Part shown: piece after piece, positions 20,457 through 31,079 of the stretch
Layout: every line of letters begins with the position of its first letter
How positions within the stretch are numbered: the first letter of the stretch is position 1
Assembly: GCA_015179045.1 (NCBI GenBank)
Contig: WHUZ01000021.1
Span: forward strand, 124,001-188,000
Length of the DNA stretch: 64,000 nt
Direction of reading: 5' to 3'
From: Kalaharituber pfeilii
Taxonomy: Eukaryota; Ascomycota; Pezizomycetes; Pezizales; Pezizaceae
The notes under the pieces: generated by a model
What the model was told of the DNA's origin: nothing
The model's database searches: none
Seen by the model: only the letters and a program-made list of their open reading frames with translations
Program-made: the position numbers and the translations under genes

Positions 20457-21089
20457 GACGGCTAGACCAGAAAGAAGCCAGGAAAATAGCCTCCTCTCCT
20501 CCGGCCGAAGCCACGGCGGCACCCATGGGAGACACCCCAGCCGCCTCCACTACACAAACCCCGACCACAACCCTCGAACCCACACCAATCCCCGGCCCTC
20601 CCCCCGCCCCCGGACAACACCTCCACGTTCCAAAGCCAGCCCACAACCCCCGATCAGCCCCGACAACTCCACCACACAACACGGCATTGTCATTCACGGC
20701 ATTGCCTTGAGGAAAGACCTGGGGAAAGATGGTTGGAGGAATCTAACAAGGAAATAGGCAAGACCAGAGGCATCAGATGGCTGTGGAAGAAGACCACCCT
20801 GGTGGAGGAAGGAAAGAAGACAAGCTCGCGGTGTTATACTTGGAGACACAGAAGGACGTTGGTAAAGTCAGACTCGGGGGAAGATGGTTGCGGACGGAGG
20901 TGTACCAGCCGGACAGAGGAAGGAAATAGGCAGGCTCGGCACATCTCTTTCCACCCGCATCATGTATGAGCACCGCGGGAAATACATGTATCTAAGTCAT
21001 TTCTTTTCTTTAGTTTATCCACAATAAACCCTCGCCATAGCCCATAGGGCGGCACGCGAGTAATGAAATTAAAAAAAAAAAAAAAAAAA
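20457..21089 (+). mobile_element. ORF1-only LINE-A derivative, 633 bp, with 13-bp TSD
   Basis: Insertion borders are exact: ttgctatcagcat occurs at 20444-20456 and again at 21090-21102 after the poly(A). The insert encodes a Pro-rich segment and then GIVIHGIALRKDLGK, with the remaining motifs (GIRWLWKKTTLVEEGKKTSS, VRLGGRWLRTEVYQPDRGRK) spread over frames by small indels. The LINE-A 3' UTR follows (CCCGCATCATG..CGCGGG, aataaa, CGCCATAGCCCATAGGGC). No reverse transcriptase is present. The copy is 5'-truncated and frameshifted. Confidence 0.85.
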
Positions 21090-21102
21090 TTGCTATCAGC
21101 AT

Positions 21103-21753
21103 AAAGTTTCACACAAGTGTGACAGTTGGAGCGGCTGTGTGGTAGACAATTTGCGCACCTGGACATGCCTCACGCATTTCCCCTGAAAGATAAAATAAAA
21201 TAAAATAAAACAAAAATAATGATCAATTTTTTGTGTGTCCTCCATTTGCAATAATTACAGCTTGCACCCGTAGAGGTATTCGGGACAGCCATCTTATCCA
21301 GGCCAGTCGGCAACTGGGCTACTCATCACTAAAGCGGGCCACTGATTAATCTACATGGATGAAAGACCAGAAACGAGCCAAGATGGATAATTAGATACAC
21401 GAGTGGAGATGTTGCCGCTTTATAGTACATCATTCCGTTTACAGTACATGATTTCTTAACTGACATGAATAGCACAAAAAAAAAAGAATGGTACTATGAA
21501 CATCGTATCATTTTCCTCTTGATGCGCCTCATCATCTGACTCTTCTGTAGCCCGATTTTGGCAATCCACATCAGGATGACAAGAGGATGAACTGGTACGT
21601 AGGCGCTTTCTGAGGCCACATCGCTGGGTTATATATCCTGCTGGACAGGAACAGTTTCCTGACAACAGTTCGCCAACTTGAGTAATGTTGTCGCGTCAAG
21701 CCCGGGTTTTTCGTACTGCAGTCTGTAATGCTATGGATGCTAAAGAAGGCCCA
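21103..21753. other. No gene; (AAAAT)n microsatellite
   Basis: Unassigned sequence between two ORF1-only insertions. A short aaaataaaataaaataaaa tract lies at 21189-21212. Confidence 0.4.
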
Positions 21754-21766
21754 ACAGGTTGAGGAG

Positions 21767-22669
21767 ACGAAACCGAAGACGAAAAGCTGAGACGCGCAGC
21801 AGGGGAGACGAGACGGATGGCAATGTTCTGTGTGTCAGTCGTGAAGCGACTCCAGCCGCCGCCACCACCACACTGGGGCTCAGCCCCATCACGCGCGCAG
21901 ACATACAACCGACGGAGAACACCGCCGAAGCCCTTGGCTTCAGCACAATTCACACGGTTCACTCGGAGGAGCCCTCCCCCGAACCCACAGCCCACACCGA
22001 CCCTCCACCCCCGACCCGGAAAAGGAAAGGAAAACAGCCGTCGATACAAGTACCGTACGAGATCAAGCGACGACTGCACACAAAAGAGGCAAAGAAAATT
22101 GCGACCTCTCCTCCGGTCGAGACCGTGGGCAGCAACCCCGCTGCCACCACCACACCAGCCCCAACACCCAAGCCTCACACCCCAAGACCCAGACGAGACG
22201 AAGCCACCGCCACGAAGAAGACGAGCAAACCCTCCGCCTCCACAACCAACACCAGCGCCACCACTTCGAGGTTCGGCGTAGTGATACACGGAATCGCCCT
22301 CCGGAAAGACCTGGGAAGAGTCCGGAAATGGCTGGAGACAGGGAACGCGGAACTAGGGAAGACTGTTGGCATTAGGTGGCTGAGGAAGAAGACGTTGCTG
22401 CTGGAGGAAGGGAAGAAGACAAGTTCAGCAGTACTGTACCGAGCTGGACAGGGTAAGGCTAGGCGGGAAATGGCTGAGAACTAGCCCATACGAACAGGAT
22501 AGGGGACGGAAGTGAAGGACCTCGTGTATGGACTTTCCACCCGCACCATGTTGTAGCTCCGCGGGCCCCACATGTATTTACTGGTTGCGTTTATTTCCTT
22601 GACTTTTAATAAAACCCTCGCCATAGCCCGTTGGGCGGCACGCGAGTAATGATATTATAAAAAAAAAAA
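21767..22669 (+). mobile_element. ORF1-only LINE-A derivative, about 903 bp, longest copy
   Basis: The 13-bp target duplication acaggttgaggag is at 21754-21766 and 22670-22682. The insert holds a nearly continuous frame to about 22484. A charged N-terminal part precedes a long Pro/Thr/Ala-rich linker (many TPAPTPK-like stretches, basic patch RKRKGKQ) and the ORF1 domain (FGVVIHGIALRKDLGRVRKW, GIRWLRKKTLLLEEGKKTSS). A frameshift then splits off the last motif (LGGKWLRTSPYEQDRGRK). The stop is followed directly by the LINE-A 3' UTR with its CCCGC..GCGGG hairpin, aataaa and tail. No endonuclease or reverse transcriptase sequence lies between. Such an ORF1 domain is a nucleic-acid-binding part of LINE particles, so this is a non-autonomous half-LINE. 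Confidence 0.85.
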
Positions 22670-23658
22670 ACAGGTTGAGGAGGCATCTTGAATAAGGAAA
22701 AGTAATGAGAGGATGCGTGGTGGAGTGTAGGGAATGCGGTGATATGAATATCTCGAGATGCCCTGTACCTAATTAGGGTCGTACATACTTAATCAGTATA
22801 TTCGCCAAGACAGACAACAGGAGCAGCTACGTGTAGGGCGGCGATAAATGCAAATTTATCACTCAAGTATGCAGGGTATGTATTCGGAATCCGGATGAGT
22901 AGCCCGGGCCAGTCAGCACGAATATGGATGGCCCGGGCCATCCACTTTTGTGTGGAAGAAATGGCTGGCCCCGAACAGAGGCATAGAATCTCAACCCAGA
23001 GATCTCATCGCCAGTACTTTTATCCCAATCCTCCAGAATCGCAGCCTGTATTCCCTCTCCACCCAAGAGATCTAAGCTTGCAAGCACTAGATCTTCTCTT
23101 CATAGTGGTGGCATTGCTGGACAGCTGGTAACTCGGATTTGTCTGCTGAAGAGGATAAACAGCATGTAACAGCAAAGGTACAGGTCACTACTAGTACCAT
23201 ACCTGTACATAGACTTCGTGCACAGCCTCTTCAACAACGCATCTGTGCGAAAGTTTATGCTGGCAGCGAGTACCCTCAGATCAAGCGGTGGCTACTCTCA
23301 GATCAAGCGGAAGCACAATCAGCGTACTGGAAGCTACCGGTATCTTTGCACAATTCCATGGCCCGCTCGGACTCGGCCTAGGGCTAGGCTGAGACCAGGC
23401 GACCATAAGTAGGTCGGTTAGTAGGCTCGCCGGGCAGGATTGGCCCATGAACGGGTCCAAACCCAACCCGACCCGGCCGTAAGCGCGCTACACTGGGGTG
23501 GATGTTGTAGTTACGAAGTCGCCTTTGAACCTTGTCCTTATACAATCCTGGCGGTTATCTCCAGGATATATGTGGAGATAGCTTTCAATCACCGCCATCG
23601 TGTCCAGCACAAGTTGGCATTTGGTGCCTTCTGCACTGTGTGGCTAGCTAGCGGTCTT

Positions 23659-23722
23659 ACCCTGCCATGGCCAAGTGCTACAAGCGGGGTTATGTGATTA
23701 AAAAAAAAAAAAAAAAAAAAAA
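23659..23722 (+). mobile_element. LINE-B tail insertion, 64 bp
   Basis: accctgccatggccaagtgc..gcggggttatgtgatta plus 23 A, flanked by tagctagcggtctt (23645-23658 and 23723-23736). The duplicate locus near 28440-28460 reads straight through with one copy of the target. Confidence 0.92.
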
Positions 23723-23907
23723 TAGCTAGCGGTCTTCGAATATGTAGATAACTTTGTACACTCAAGATGCGAATGCTACTGACGGTGATGTAAGGTTTCT
23801 CTGTAGTATTTGCCTGCAAAAAAAAACTTGGCAGCAGTTGAAATCGCCAGGGACATGAAATCAAACCCACTTCTTCAATATTCTTAGTGTCCCTTCTGGG
23901 TGCTAAG

Positions 23908-24076
23908 GGCGCCACCCGCGATAGTGAAGAGTCTGCGGGTACCACATGTAGTTAGGAGTAGCTAGGATTGGTGTCATTCTTTTGTTCCTTTTTTAGGTTT
24001 TTTCTTAATAAAACCCTCGCCATAGCCCGTCGGGCGGCCTGCGAATATTGACATAAAAAAAAAAAAAAAAAAAAAA
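23908..24076 (+). mobile_element. LINE-A 3' end insertion, 169 bp
   Basis: It contains the 3' UTR hairpin region (CCACCCGCGATAG..CTGCGGGTACCACATG), aataaa and the tail CGCCATAGCCCGTCGGGC with poly(A). The flanking repeat is tctgggtgctaag (23895-23907 and 24077-24089). The empty site is at about 28626-28640. Confidence 0.92.
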
Positions 24077-24356
24077 TCTGGGTGCTAAGTGCCCTTCGCC
24101 CTAGCGGAAGATCCACCTAAGTATTATCGGTACATTGAAGATGAAAACCAAGGTGCCACTCAAATTGACTATGTACATAGCTGCCAGAACCTTATAGAAA
24201 AATCATTATATCATGCACTCTTATATCATCTTTCTGTACCTACTGAGGCCCTGTCCCAACAGGCACCGCTGCATGATCAACGTTCAAGTCACATGTCGCA
24301 CCTTGATATCGCTACATTGTTTCTCCGGCTTACAAAATCTCCCCATCGTGTGTCAG

Positions 24357-25964
24357 TCATGGAATGACAACAAGATAAAACATCTCGCATGTGCGTCTCC
24401 CACCCTGAACGTTTACCTTCCCGCCACACAGCCTGAGGAATCTGCCAGGAGACGCTTGCAGCTCAATTCCCACCTGACCATGCCCGAGCCAGCGAAGGTG
24501 AAACTTCTCGTACTTACCACACGTCTTTTGACAATCAACAACTCCCCCGCCGTCCCCACTAATCTCCCCAACACGCACCTTCTCTCCCTTGGCGCTGAGC
24601 CACCCCGGTGACTGGGGTAAGCAGGTTGATTTGAATGAAACTGTACCGCCTGCATGGCGTTGAAGCTCAAAAGTTTCACAGGCACTAATGGTTGGCCCAA
24701 CAAAGGCGCGGCCTTGCTTGACCTTCATTTGGACATAGTTATTATTGTACGCAACTGATTTAATTGCAACTCGAATTTTTGCCAGACCGTTGCTGATACG
24801 CAAAGCGTCACACTCTGCTTTCAGCACTGAGAGTTTGGACTCTAGTGTCTTCCTTTCGCTGTCCATTGCCGCTTTGAGATTTGATTCCAGCGCCCGCTTT
24901 TCACCTTCCATTTTTGCTTTAAGTGTGGCCTCTAGAGTCCTCTTTTCGTTCTCCATTGCCGCTTTGAGATTTGATTCCAGCGCCCGCTTTTCACCTTCCA
25001 TTTTTGCTTTAAGTGTGGCCTCTAGAGTCCTCTTTTCGTTCTCCATTGCCGCTTTGAGATTTGATTCCAGCGCCCGCTTTTCACCTTCCATTTTTGCTTT
25101 AAGTGTGGCCTCTAGAGTCCTCTTTTCGTTCTCCATTGCCGCTTTGAGATTGGATTCCAGCGTCCGCTTTTCACCTTCCATTTTTGCTTTAAGTGTGGAC
25201 TCTAGAGTCCTCTTTTCGTTCTCCATTGCCGCTTTAAAATTGGATTCCAGCGTCCGCTTTTCATCTTCCATTTTTGCTTTAAGTCTGGACTCTAGAGTCT
25301 TCTTTTCGCTCTCCATTTTCGCTGTGAACTCTGCCTGTGCCGCCTTCTGACTTTCGATTTTCCTATGATATTCTTCACGCACTTGGTCCATTGTGGTGAC
25401 CTTAGTCTGAAGCTCATGGATGAGCGCTTGTTGATTCTCTTTGTCTGTCTCAAGCTCTTCAATCCTTGTCCGTAACTTCTGCACAAGAGCTTCGTTGCCG
25501 CATTCACATACTTGTGGTGCGTCACCTATTGTACTCGCAAACTCAGTCGGAGTATACTGACTGCTTCCGGGGTGAAAAAATTCAGGCATGGGGGCAAGTT
25601 GCTGTTTACGATACTGTTTTCGCACCTAAATATAAATAGCCCTCTAGTGAGTTAATGAGCTAGCACGAACAAAATAGACCCGATGCATGGGTACGCGGTA
25701 GCAACAAAAGAAATAAGAACAATAAAAGGCACAAAATATATAATTCCAAATCGGAACAAGCGACAAAAATCAAGGTTGAAAAGATAGTTCACATACCGAA
25801 TTCACCAGCTTCACAAATACCATCTGGGGATCCACCTTCTCGCGATTGGCAAGGCAGAACCAATCCCACAAGGTATCAAGTTGGGCATCGGTCAGGAAGT
25901 TGTCGGGTTCTAATAAGTCATGGTCGCGCTGGGTTTGGTTTAGTATTGAAGAAAATCTGTCCAT
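24357..25964 (-). CDS. Coiled-coil protein with C-terminal fascin-like beta-trefoil (478 aa)
   Basis: Two exons on the minus strand: 25964-25797 (56 codons from ATG, MDRFSSILNQ) and 25625-24357. They are separated by a 171-bp intron with a GTATGT donor and TTTAG acceptor, phase 0. Residues 1-56 form a small helical module (LTDAQLDTLWDWFC). Residues about 57-100 are a linker with CECGNE. Residues about 100-345 are a long coiled coil whose core is ten near-identical 15-residue units (LEATLKAKMEGEKRA alternating with LESNLKAAMENEKRT). From about residue 350 a domain with VAIKSVAYNNNYVQMK, TFELQR, KYEKFHLRW and GRFLRLCGGKVN resembles fascin-type beta-trefoils, which bind actin or glycans. The overall role is unknown; a filamentous cross-linker is an inference. 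Copy 2 is a pseudogene, so this is the functional copy. Confidence 0.8.
24840..25310 (-). repeat. 90-bp tandem repeats encoding 15-residue coiled-coil units
   Basis: The block tcaccttccatttttgcttt recurs every 90 bp (24901, 24991, 25081 and so on). Each 90 bp encodes two 15-residue units. Adjacent units are nearly identical at DNA level, indicating recent expansion or gene conversion. Confidence 0.92.
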
Positions 25965-26390
25965 CGTGACAATACTTTGAGTGTTGGTAAGAGTGAAGTG
26001 ATGAAGCGAGGAGGAGAGGGATTGAGAGGATTTGTTGTGGTGCACGGCACGTGATAACTACCAAATTCAGGCCACCCATGCATGATAATCATGGCATACT
26101 AGTACAGTACGGAGTATCTAGACAAAAATGTACGCCACCCCCATTATGCAATAATAGTAAAAGCGCATATGTACTGCATTAACCTTCATGATGCAGTAGG
26201 AAAAATAGTAGATCAAGCCCTTGTAAACAGAATACTACGAACTTCCAGGTAGATATATCCAAATTATAAGGCAAAAGAAATCAGCTACACATGCAAACAT
26301 GCATAAACAGGGAACTACTGCAAGAGAATACTGTACTGGAAAGAAGACTTTCAAAAAAGGCTCAGTTCGCTTAAGATACAGCCCGAATGC

Positions 26391-26698
26391 AGATGGTGCG
26401 GAAGAGACTTCGAAAATTTTGAGCACATCATGAGTAGGTGTGAAGTGTAGAAGAAAAGACTACCGAGAGGAGAGGTGGGGTTAAGGGAGCTGTCAAGAGA
26501 TAAGGAGGGGGGAGACATAACGTTGGCGGAGGTGATGGACTGGGCGGCGGAGTAACCGGATATAGTCTCACTTTTTCCTTTCACTTTATGGTTTTATATG
26601 CTGTTTATTTTCCGTGTATTATTTTGCATGTATCTACACCCTCGCCGTAGCCTACAAGGCGGTATGCGAGTAATGAAATAAAAAAAAAAAAAAAAAAA
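26391..26698 (+). mobile_element. LINE-A 3' fragment with ORF2 zinc-knuckle end
   Basis: The plus strand reads CRWCGRDFENFEHIMSRCE just after the duplication border. This C-X2-C..H..C knuckle is typical of the end of I/Tad-type LINE ORF2. Further LINE-like sequence follows and then the tail CGCCGTAGCCTACAAGGCGG, gcgagtaatgaaat and poly(A). It shows that the LINE-A tail also terminates an ordinary ORF2-bearing LINE. The frame has stops, so it is dead. The upstream 26107-26390 is shared with 32490-32757. Confidence 0.7.
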
Positions 26699-26831
26699 AC
26701 TAGATCTTCTCTTCATAGTGGTGGCATTGCTAGCAGCTGGTAACTCGGATTTGTCTACTGAAGAGGATAAACAGCATGTAACAGCAAAGGTACAGGTCAC
26801 TACTAGTACCATACCTGTACATAGACCTCGT

Positions 26832-28008
26832 CGGGGAGAGTGCAGAGCACAGTGAGCTTCGTAATGCCGGAGGGGGTAGACGAAGTATCATGGGGAGGGA
26901 GATGTATGAAGGTGGAGGTAGAAGAGGTCAACAGCGAAGGTCGCAAAGGGGGGGGAGCGGAAGAGTGGGAATCAGCGATCTTTTGGGCGACGCAAGGGGC
27001 AGGGGCTGTGTATACGGATGGCAGCATGAATGAGAAGGGAAGAGTAGGGGGGGGTTTTGGAAATGGGACGGCGGGGGAGGAGAAGAGATGGGAACGGGGG
27101 CGACGGTGTGGGACGGAGAGATGAAGGGGATGAGAAGGGGGATAGAAAAGGCGGTACCGGCACCGGCGAACGTAGTCCTTCTAACTGATTCACAGGCGGC
27201 AATCGCGGCAGTGAAGAAGGCGGGGAGACTGGGGAAAGCACGAACCGGAGGCCTAAGGAGGGTGGTAGATGAGATTGCAGAAAGAAAGAAGAGGGGGGGA
27301 GACGTCAAGCTGATGTGGGTGAAGGCACACATTGGAATCGCCGGCAACGAGGCGGCAGACGTCGAGGCAAAAAAGGCGGCGGACAGGATAGGGAGGTCGG
27401 TGGTGACAGAAGGGGGGCTGCGACAGAAGTGGAAGAGACTGCGCGCGGCGGAGAGAAAAGAAAGGGGGTACGGGGGGGCGCAGTGATGGAGTGGAGAAGG
27501 GGGGGCCGCAACGGCGTTCACGAGATTGAGAACGGGAAAGGGGATGGGGAAGGAGTGGGAAGTAAGGATTGGGAAAGCGATGGAGGGGAGTGTATGCGGA
27601 TGCGGAGAAAAGCAAACGGCGGACCACCTGGCGTTCAGGTGTGAGGAGGTGGAGTACTTGGAAGGATGGGGAAGGTGGGAGGATACTGACGACAAGAAAT
27701 GGATGGTGGAGCAGGAGAATGGGGAGGTGGTAAATGCGCTGGGAGAGTTTTTCGGTTCGTTGAAGGTGTAGGGGAGGGGGCGAGTTTTCGTTTGTTTGAA
27801 GTTGGCGGGGGAGGAGAGACGAAGATATTTTTAAGTGCCTCGGGGAGGTGGGGCGGGGAGGGGTCGATGTTTTCGTTTGTAAGAGATGGCGGGGGATGAG
27901 CTAGTTAGATAAGCCGCCTCCGGGCTTTGAGGGTCTAGACCCAGAGGCCCTGCCATGGCGAGGAGCTACAAGCGGGGTCACGTGAAATAGAAAAAAAAAA
28001 AAAAAAAA
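26832..28008 (+). mobile_element. LINE-B, 5'-truncated, with RNase H domain and zinc knuckle
   Basis: Inserted at acatagacctcgt (26819-26831 repeated at 28009-28021). Copy 1 has the empty site near 23208. Across two frames it encodes an RNase H domain: VYTDGSMNEKGRVGGGF, then DGEMKGM, LLTDSQAAIAAVK and HIGIAGNEAAD. These supply the four acidic catalytic positions and the conserved GNE.AD end. A C-terminal knuckle CGCGEKQTADHLAFRC follows near 27600 in a further frame. Two frameshifts make it inactive. Tad1/I-clade LINEs carry RNase H after the reverse transcriptase, which fits. The tail is ccctgccatggcgaggagct..gcggggtcacgtg and poly(A). The coding strand is extremely G-rich. Confidence 0.88.
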
Positions 28009-28959
28009 ACATAGACCTCGTGCACAGCCTCTTCAACCACGCATCTGTGCGAAAGTTTATGCTGGCAGCGAGTACCCTCAGATCAAGCAGTGGCTACTCT
28101 CAGATCAAGCGGAAGCACAATCAGCCTACCGGAGGCTACCGGTATCTTTGCACAATTCCATGGCCCGCTCGGACTCGGCCTAGGGCTAGGCTGAGACCAG
28201 GCGACCATAAGTGGGTCGGTCAGTAGGTCCGCCGGGCAGGATTGGCCCATGAACGGGTTCAAACCCAACCCGACCCGGTCGTAAGCGCGCTACACTGGGG
28301 TGGATGTTGTAGTTACGAAGTCGCCTTTGAACCTTGTCCTTATCCAATCCTGGCGGTTATCTCCAGCCTATATGTGGAGATAGCTTTCAATCACCGTCAT
28401 CGTGTCCAGCACAAGTTGGCATTTCGTGCCTTCTGCACTGTGTGGCTAGCTAGCGGTCTTCGATTATGTAGATAACTTTGTCCACTCAAGGCCATGATTG
28501 CGAATGCTACTGACGGTGATGTAAGGTTTCTCTGTAGTATTTGCCTGCAAAAAAAAACTTGGCAGCAGTTGAAATCGTCAGGGACATGGAATCAACCCGC
28601 TTATTCAATATTCTTAGTGTCTCTTCTGGGTGCTAAGTGCCCTTCGCCCTAGCGGAAGATCCACCTAAGTATTATCGGTACATTGAAAGATGAAAAACCA
28701 AGGCGCCACTCAAATTGACTACGTACATAGCTGCCAGAACCTTATAGAAAAATCATTATATCATGCACTCTTATATCATCTTTCTGTACCTACTGCGGCC
28801 CTGTTTCAACAGGCACCGCTGCATGATCAAAGTACAACCCGACGCCTTGATATCGCGACATTGTTTGTCCGGCTCACAAGTCTCCCCCCCCTCCCCTCGT
28901 GTGTCAGTCATGAATGACAACAAGATAAAACATTTCGCATATGCTTATCACACCCTGAA

Positions 28960-30938
28960 CGTTTAGCTTCCCGTCGGAGAGGTTGAGGAATCTGCAGGAG
29001 ATGCTTCCAGCTCAATACCCACCTGACCACCCCCGATCCAACGAAGATGAAACTTCTCGTACTTACCACACACCTTTTGACAATCAACAACTCCCCCGCC
29101 GTCCCGACTAATCTCTCCAACACGCACCTGCTCTCCCTTGGCGCTAAGCCACCCCGGGTAAGCAGGTGGATTTGAATTTTTTTTTTTTTTTTTTTTTTTT
29201 AATAATATTGATCGCATGCCGCCCTGTGGGCTATGGCGATAATACGTAAATGGGAGATGAGAAATAGTGAAATAATAATGAAATAATATGAAAATGGGAT
29301 AATGAAATAAATGAGCGTAACTTAAGACTCGTCCCCGATTCACTCCTCCCTCCGTCCCATCAGTGTCAAGAGCGGGTCCCTGTTCCTACCCTCCGGGGGT
29401 CTGGCGATGTCCTCCCTTCGGTGGATTTGAATGAAAATGTACCGCCTGCATGGCATTGAAGCTCAGAAATTGCACAGGCACTAATGCTTGACCTCACAAA
29501 GGCGCGGCCTTGCTTGACCTTCATTTAGACATCTTTATTATGGCACTGAAATGCTTTAATTGCAGCTCGAACATCGTTGATGGTACGCAAAGCGTCACAC
29601 TCTACTTTGAGCTCTGAGAGTTTAGACTCCAAGGTCTTACATTCGCTGCTGCCAATAATATTGCCGCTCTGGGAAAGAACAGCGTCTGCTTTTCACCTTC
29701 CATTTTTGCTTTAGGTGTGGCCTCTAGAGTCCTCTTTTCGTTCTCCATTGCCGCTTTGAGATTGGATTCCAGCGTCCGCTTTTCACCTTCCATTTTTGCT
29801 TTAAGTGTGGCCCCTAGAGTCCTCTTTTCGTTCTCCATTGCCGCTCTGAGATTTGATTCCAGCGTCCGCTTTTCACCTTCCATTTTTGCTTTAAGTGTGG
29901 CCTCTAGAGTCCTCTTTTCGTTCTCCATTGCCGCTCTGAGATTTGATTCCAGCGTCCGCTTTTCATCTTCCATTTTTGCTTCAAGTGTGGCCTCTAGAGT
30001 CCTCTTTTCGTTCTCCATTGCCGCTCTGAGATCTGATTCCAGCGTCCGCTTTTCATCTTCCATTTTTGCTTTAAGTGTGGCCTCTAGAGTCCTCTTTTCG
30101 TTCTCCATTGCCGCTTTGAGATTTGATTCCAGCGTCCGCTTTTCATCTTCCATTTTTGCTTTAAGTGTGGCCTCTAGAGTCCTCTTTTCGTTCTCCATTG
30201 CCACTTTGAAATTGGATTCCAGCGCCCGCTTTTCATCTTCCATTTTTGCTTTAAGGCTGGACTCTAGAGTCTTCTTTTCGTTCTCCATTCTCGCTGTGAA
30301 CTCTGCCTGTGCCGCCTTCTGACTTTCGATTTTCCTATGATATTCTTCACGCACTTGGTCCATTGTGGTGACCTTAGCCTGAAGCTCATGGATGAGAGCT
30401 TGCTGATTCTCTTTGTCCGTCTCAAGCGCTTCAATCCTTGTCCGTAACTGCTGCACAAGGCCTTCGTTGCCGCATTCACATACTTGTGGTGCGTCACCTA
30501 TTGTACTCGCACACTCAGTCGGAGTATACTGACTGCTTCCGGGGTGAAAAAATTCAGGCATGGGGGCAAGTTGCTGTTTACGATACTGTTTTCGCACCTA
30601 AATATAAATAACCCTCTAGTGAGTTAATTGAGCTAGCACAAACAAAATACAGCATGAATAGACCCGACGCATGGGTACGCGGTAGCAACAAAAGAAATAA
30701 GAACACAAAGTATATAAATCCAAATCGGAACTAGCGACAAAAATCAAGGTTGAAAAGATAGTTCACATACCGAATTTACCAGCTTCACAAATACCATCTG
30801 GGGATCCACCTTCTCGCGATTGGCACGGCAGAACCAATCCCACAGGGTATCAAGTTGGGCATCGGTCAGGAAGTTGTCGGGTTCTAATAAGTCATGGTCG
30901 CGCTGGGTTTGGTTTAGTATTGAAGAAAATCCGTCCAT
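28960..30938 (-). pseudogene. Broken second copy of the coiled-coil/fascin-like gene
   Basis: Exon 1 (30938-30771, MDGFSSILNQ) and the intron (30770-30598) are intact and parallel copy 1. Exon 2 keeps 13 of the 15-residue units but then loses frame near 29690. The fascin-like part survives only as pieces in other frames (GWLSAKGEQVRVGEISRDGG, KYEKFHLRWIGGGQVGIELE) and is split by a 242-bp LINE-A insertion at 29178-29419. It can encode at most a truncated coiled-coil protein of about 385 residues. The 15-mer number differs from copy 1 (13 versus 10), so the repeats changed after the duplication. Confidence 0.85.
29178..29419 (-). mobile_element. LINE-A 3' end insertion, 242 bp, minus orientation
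   Basis: Begins with about 25 T, then gatcgcatgccgccctgtgg, and is flanked by ggtggatttgaat (29165-29177 and 29420-29432). Copy 1 reads uninterrupted at about 24626-24640. It splits the fascin-like domain of the pseudogene. Confidence 0.92.
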
Positions 30939-31079
30939 CGTGACAATACTTTGAGTGTTGATAAGAGTAAAGTGATGAAAGCGAGGAGGAGAGACACTAG
31001 CAGGATTTGTTGTGGTGCACGGCACGTGATAACTACCAAATTCAGGCCACCCATGCATGATAATCTTGGGATACTAGTA

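Larger units (their letters stand above)
23086..26390. repeat. Tandem segmental duplication, copy 1
   Basis: From actagatcttctcttc to aagatacagccc this region matches 26700-32757 in the same orientation at high identity, apart from transposon insertions unique to each copy. It carries the intact coiled-coil/fascin-like gene. Insertions unique to this copy are 23659-23722 and 23908-24076. Both have empty sites in copy 2. Confidence 0.9.

Noticed and set aside
24745..25350. 201-codon plus-strand frame of FSFSIAALRFDSS repeats (also at 29717-30322)
   Set aside because: It is the mirror of the 90-bp repeats of the coiled-coil gene. The minus frame has the intact exon structure.
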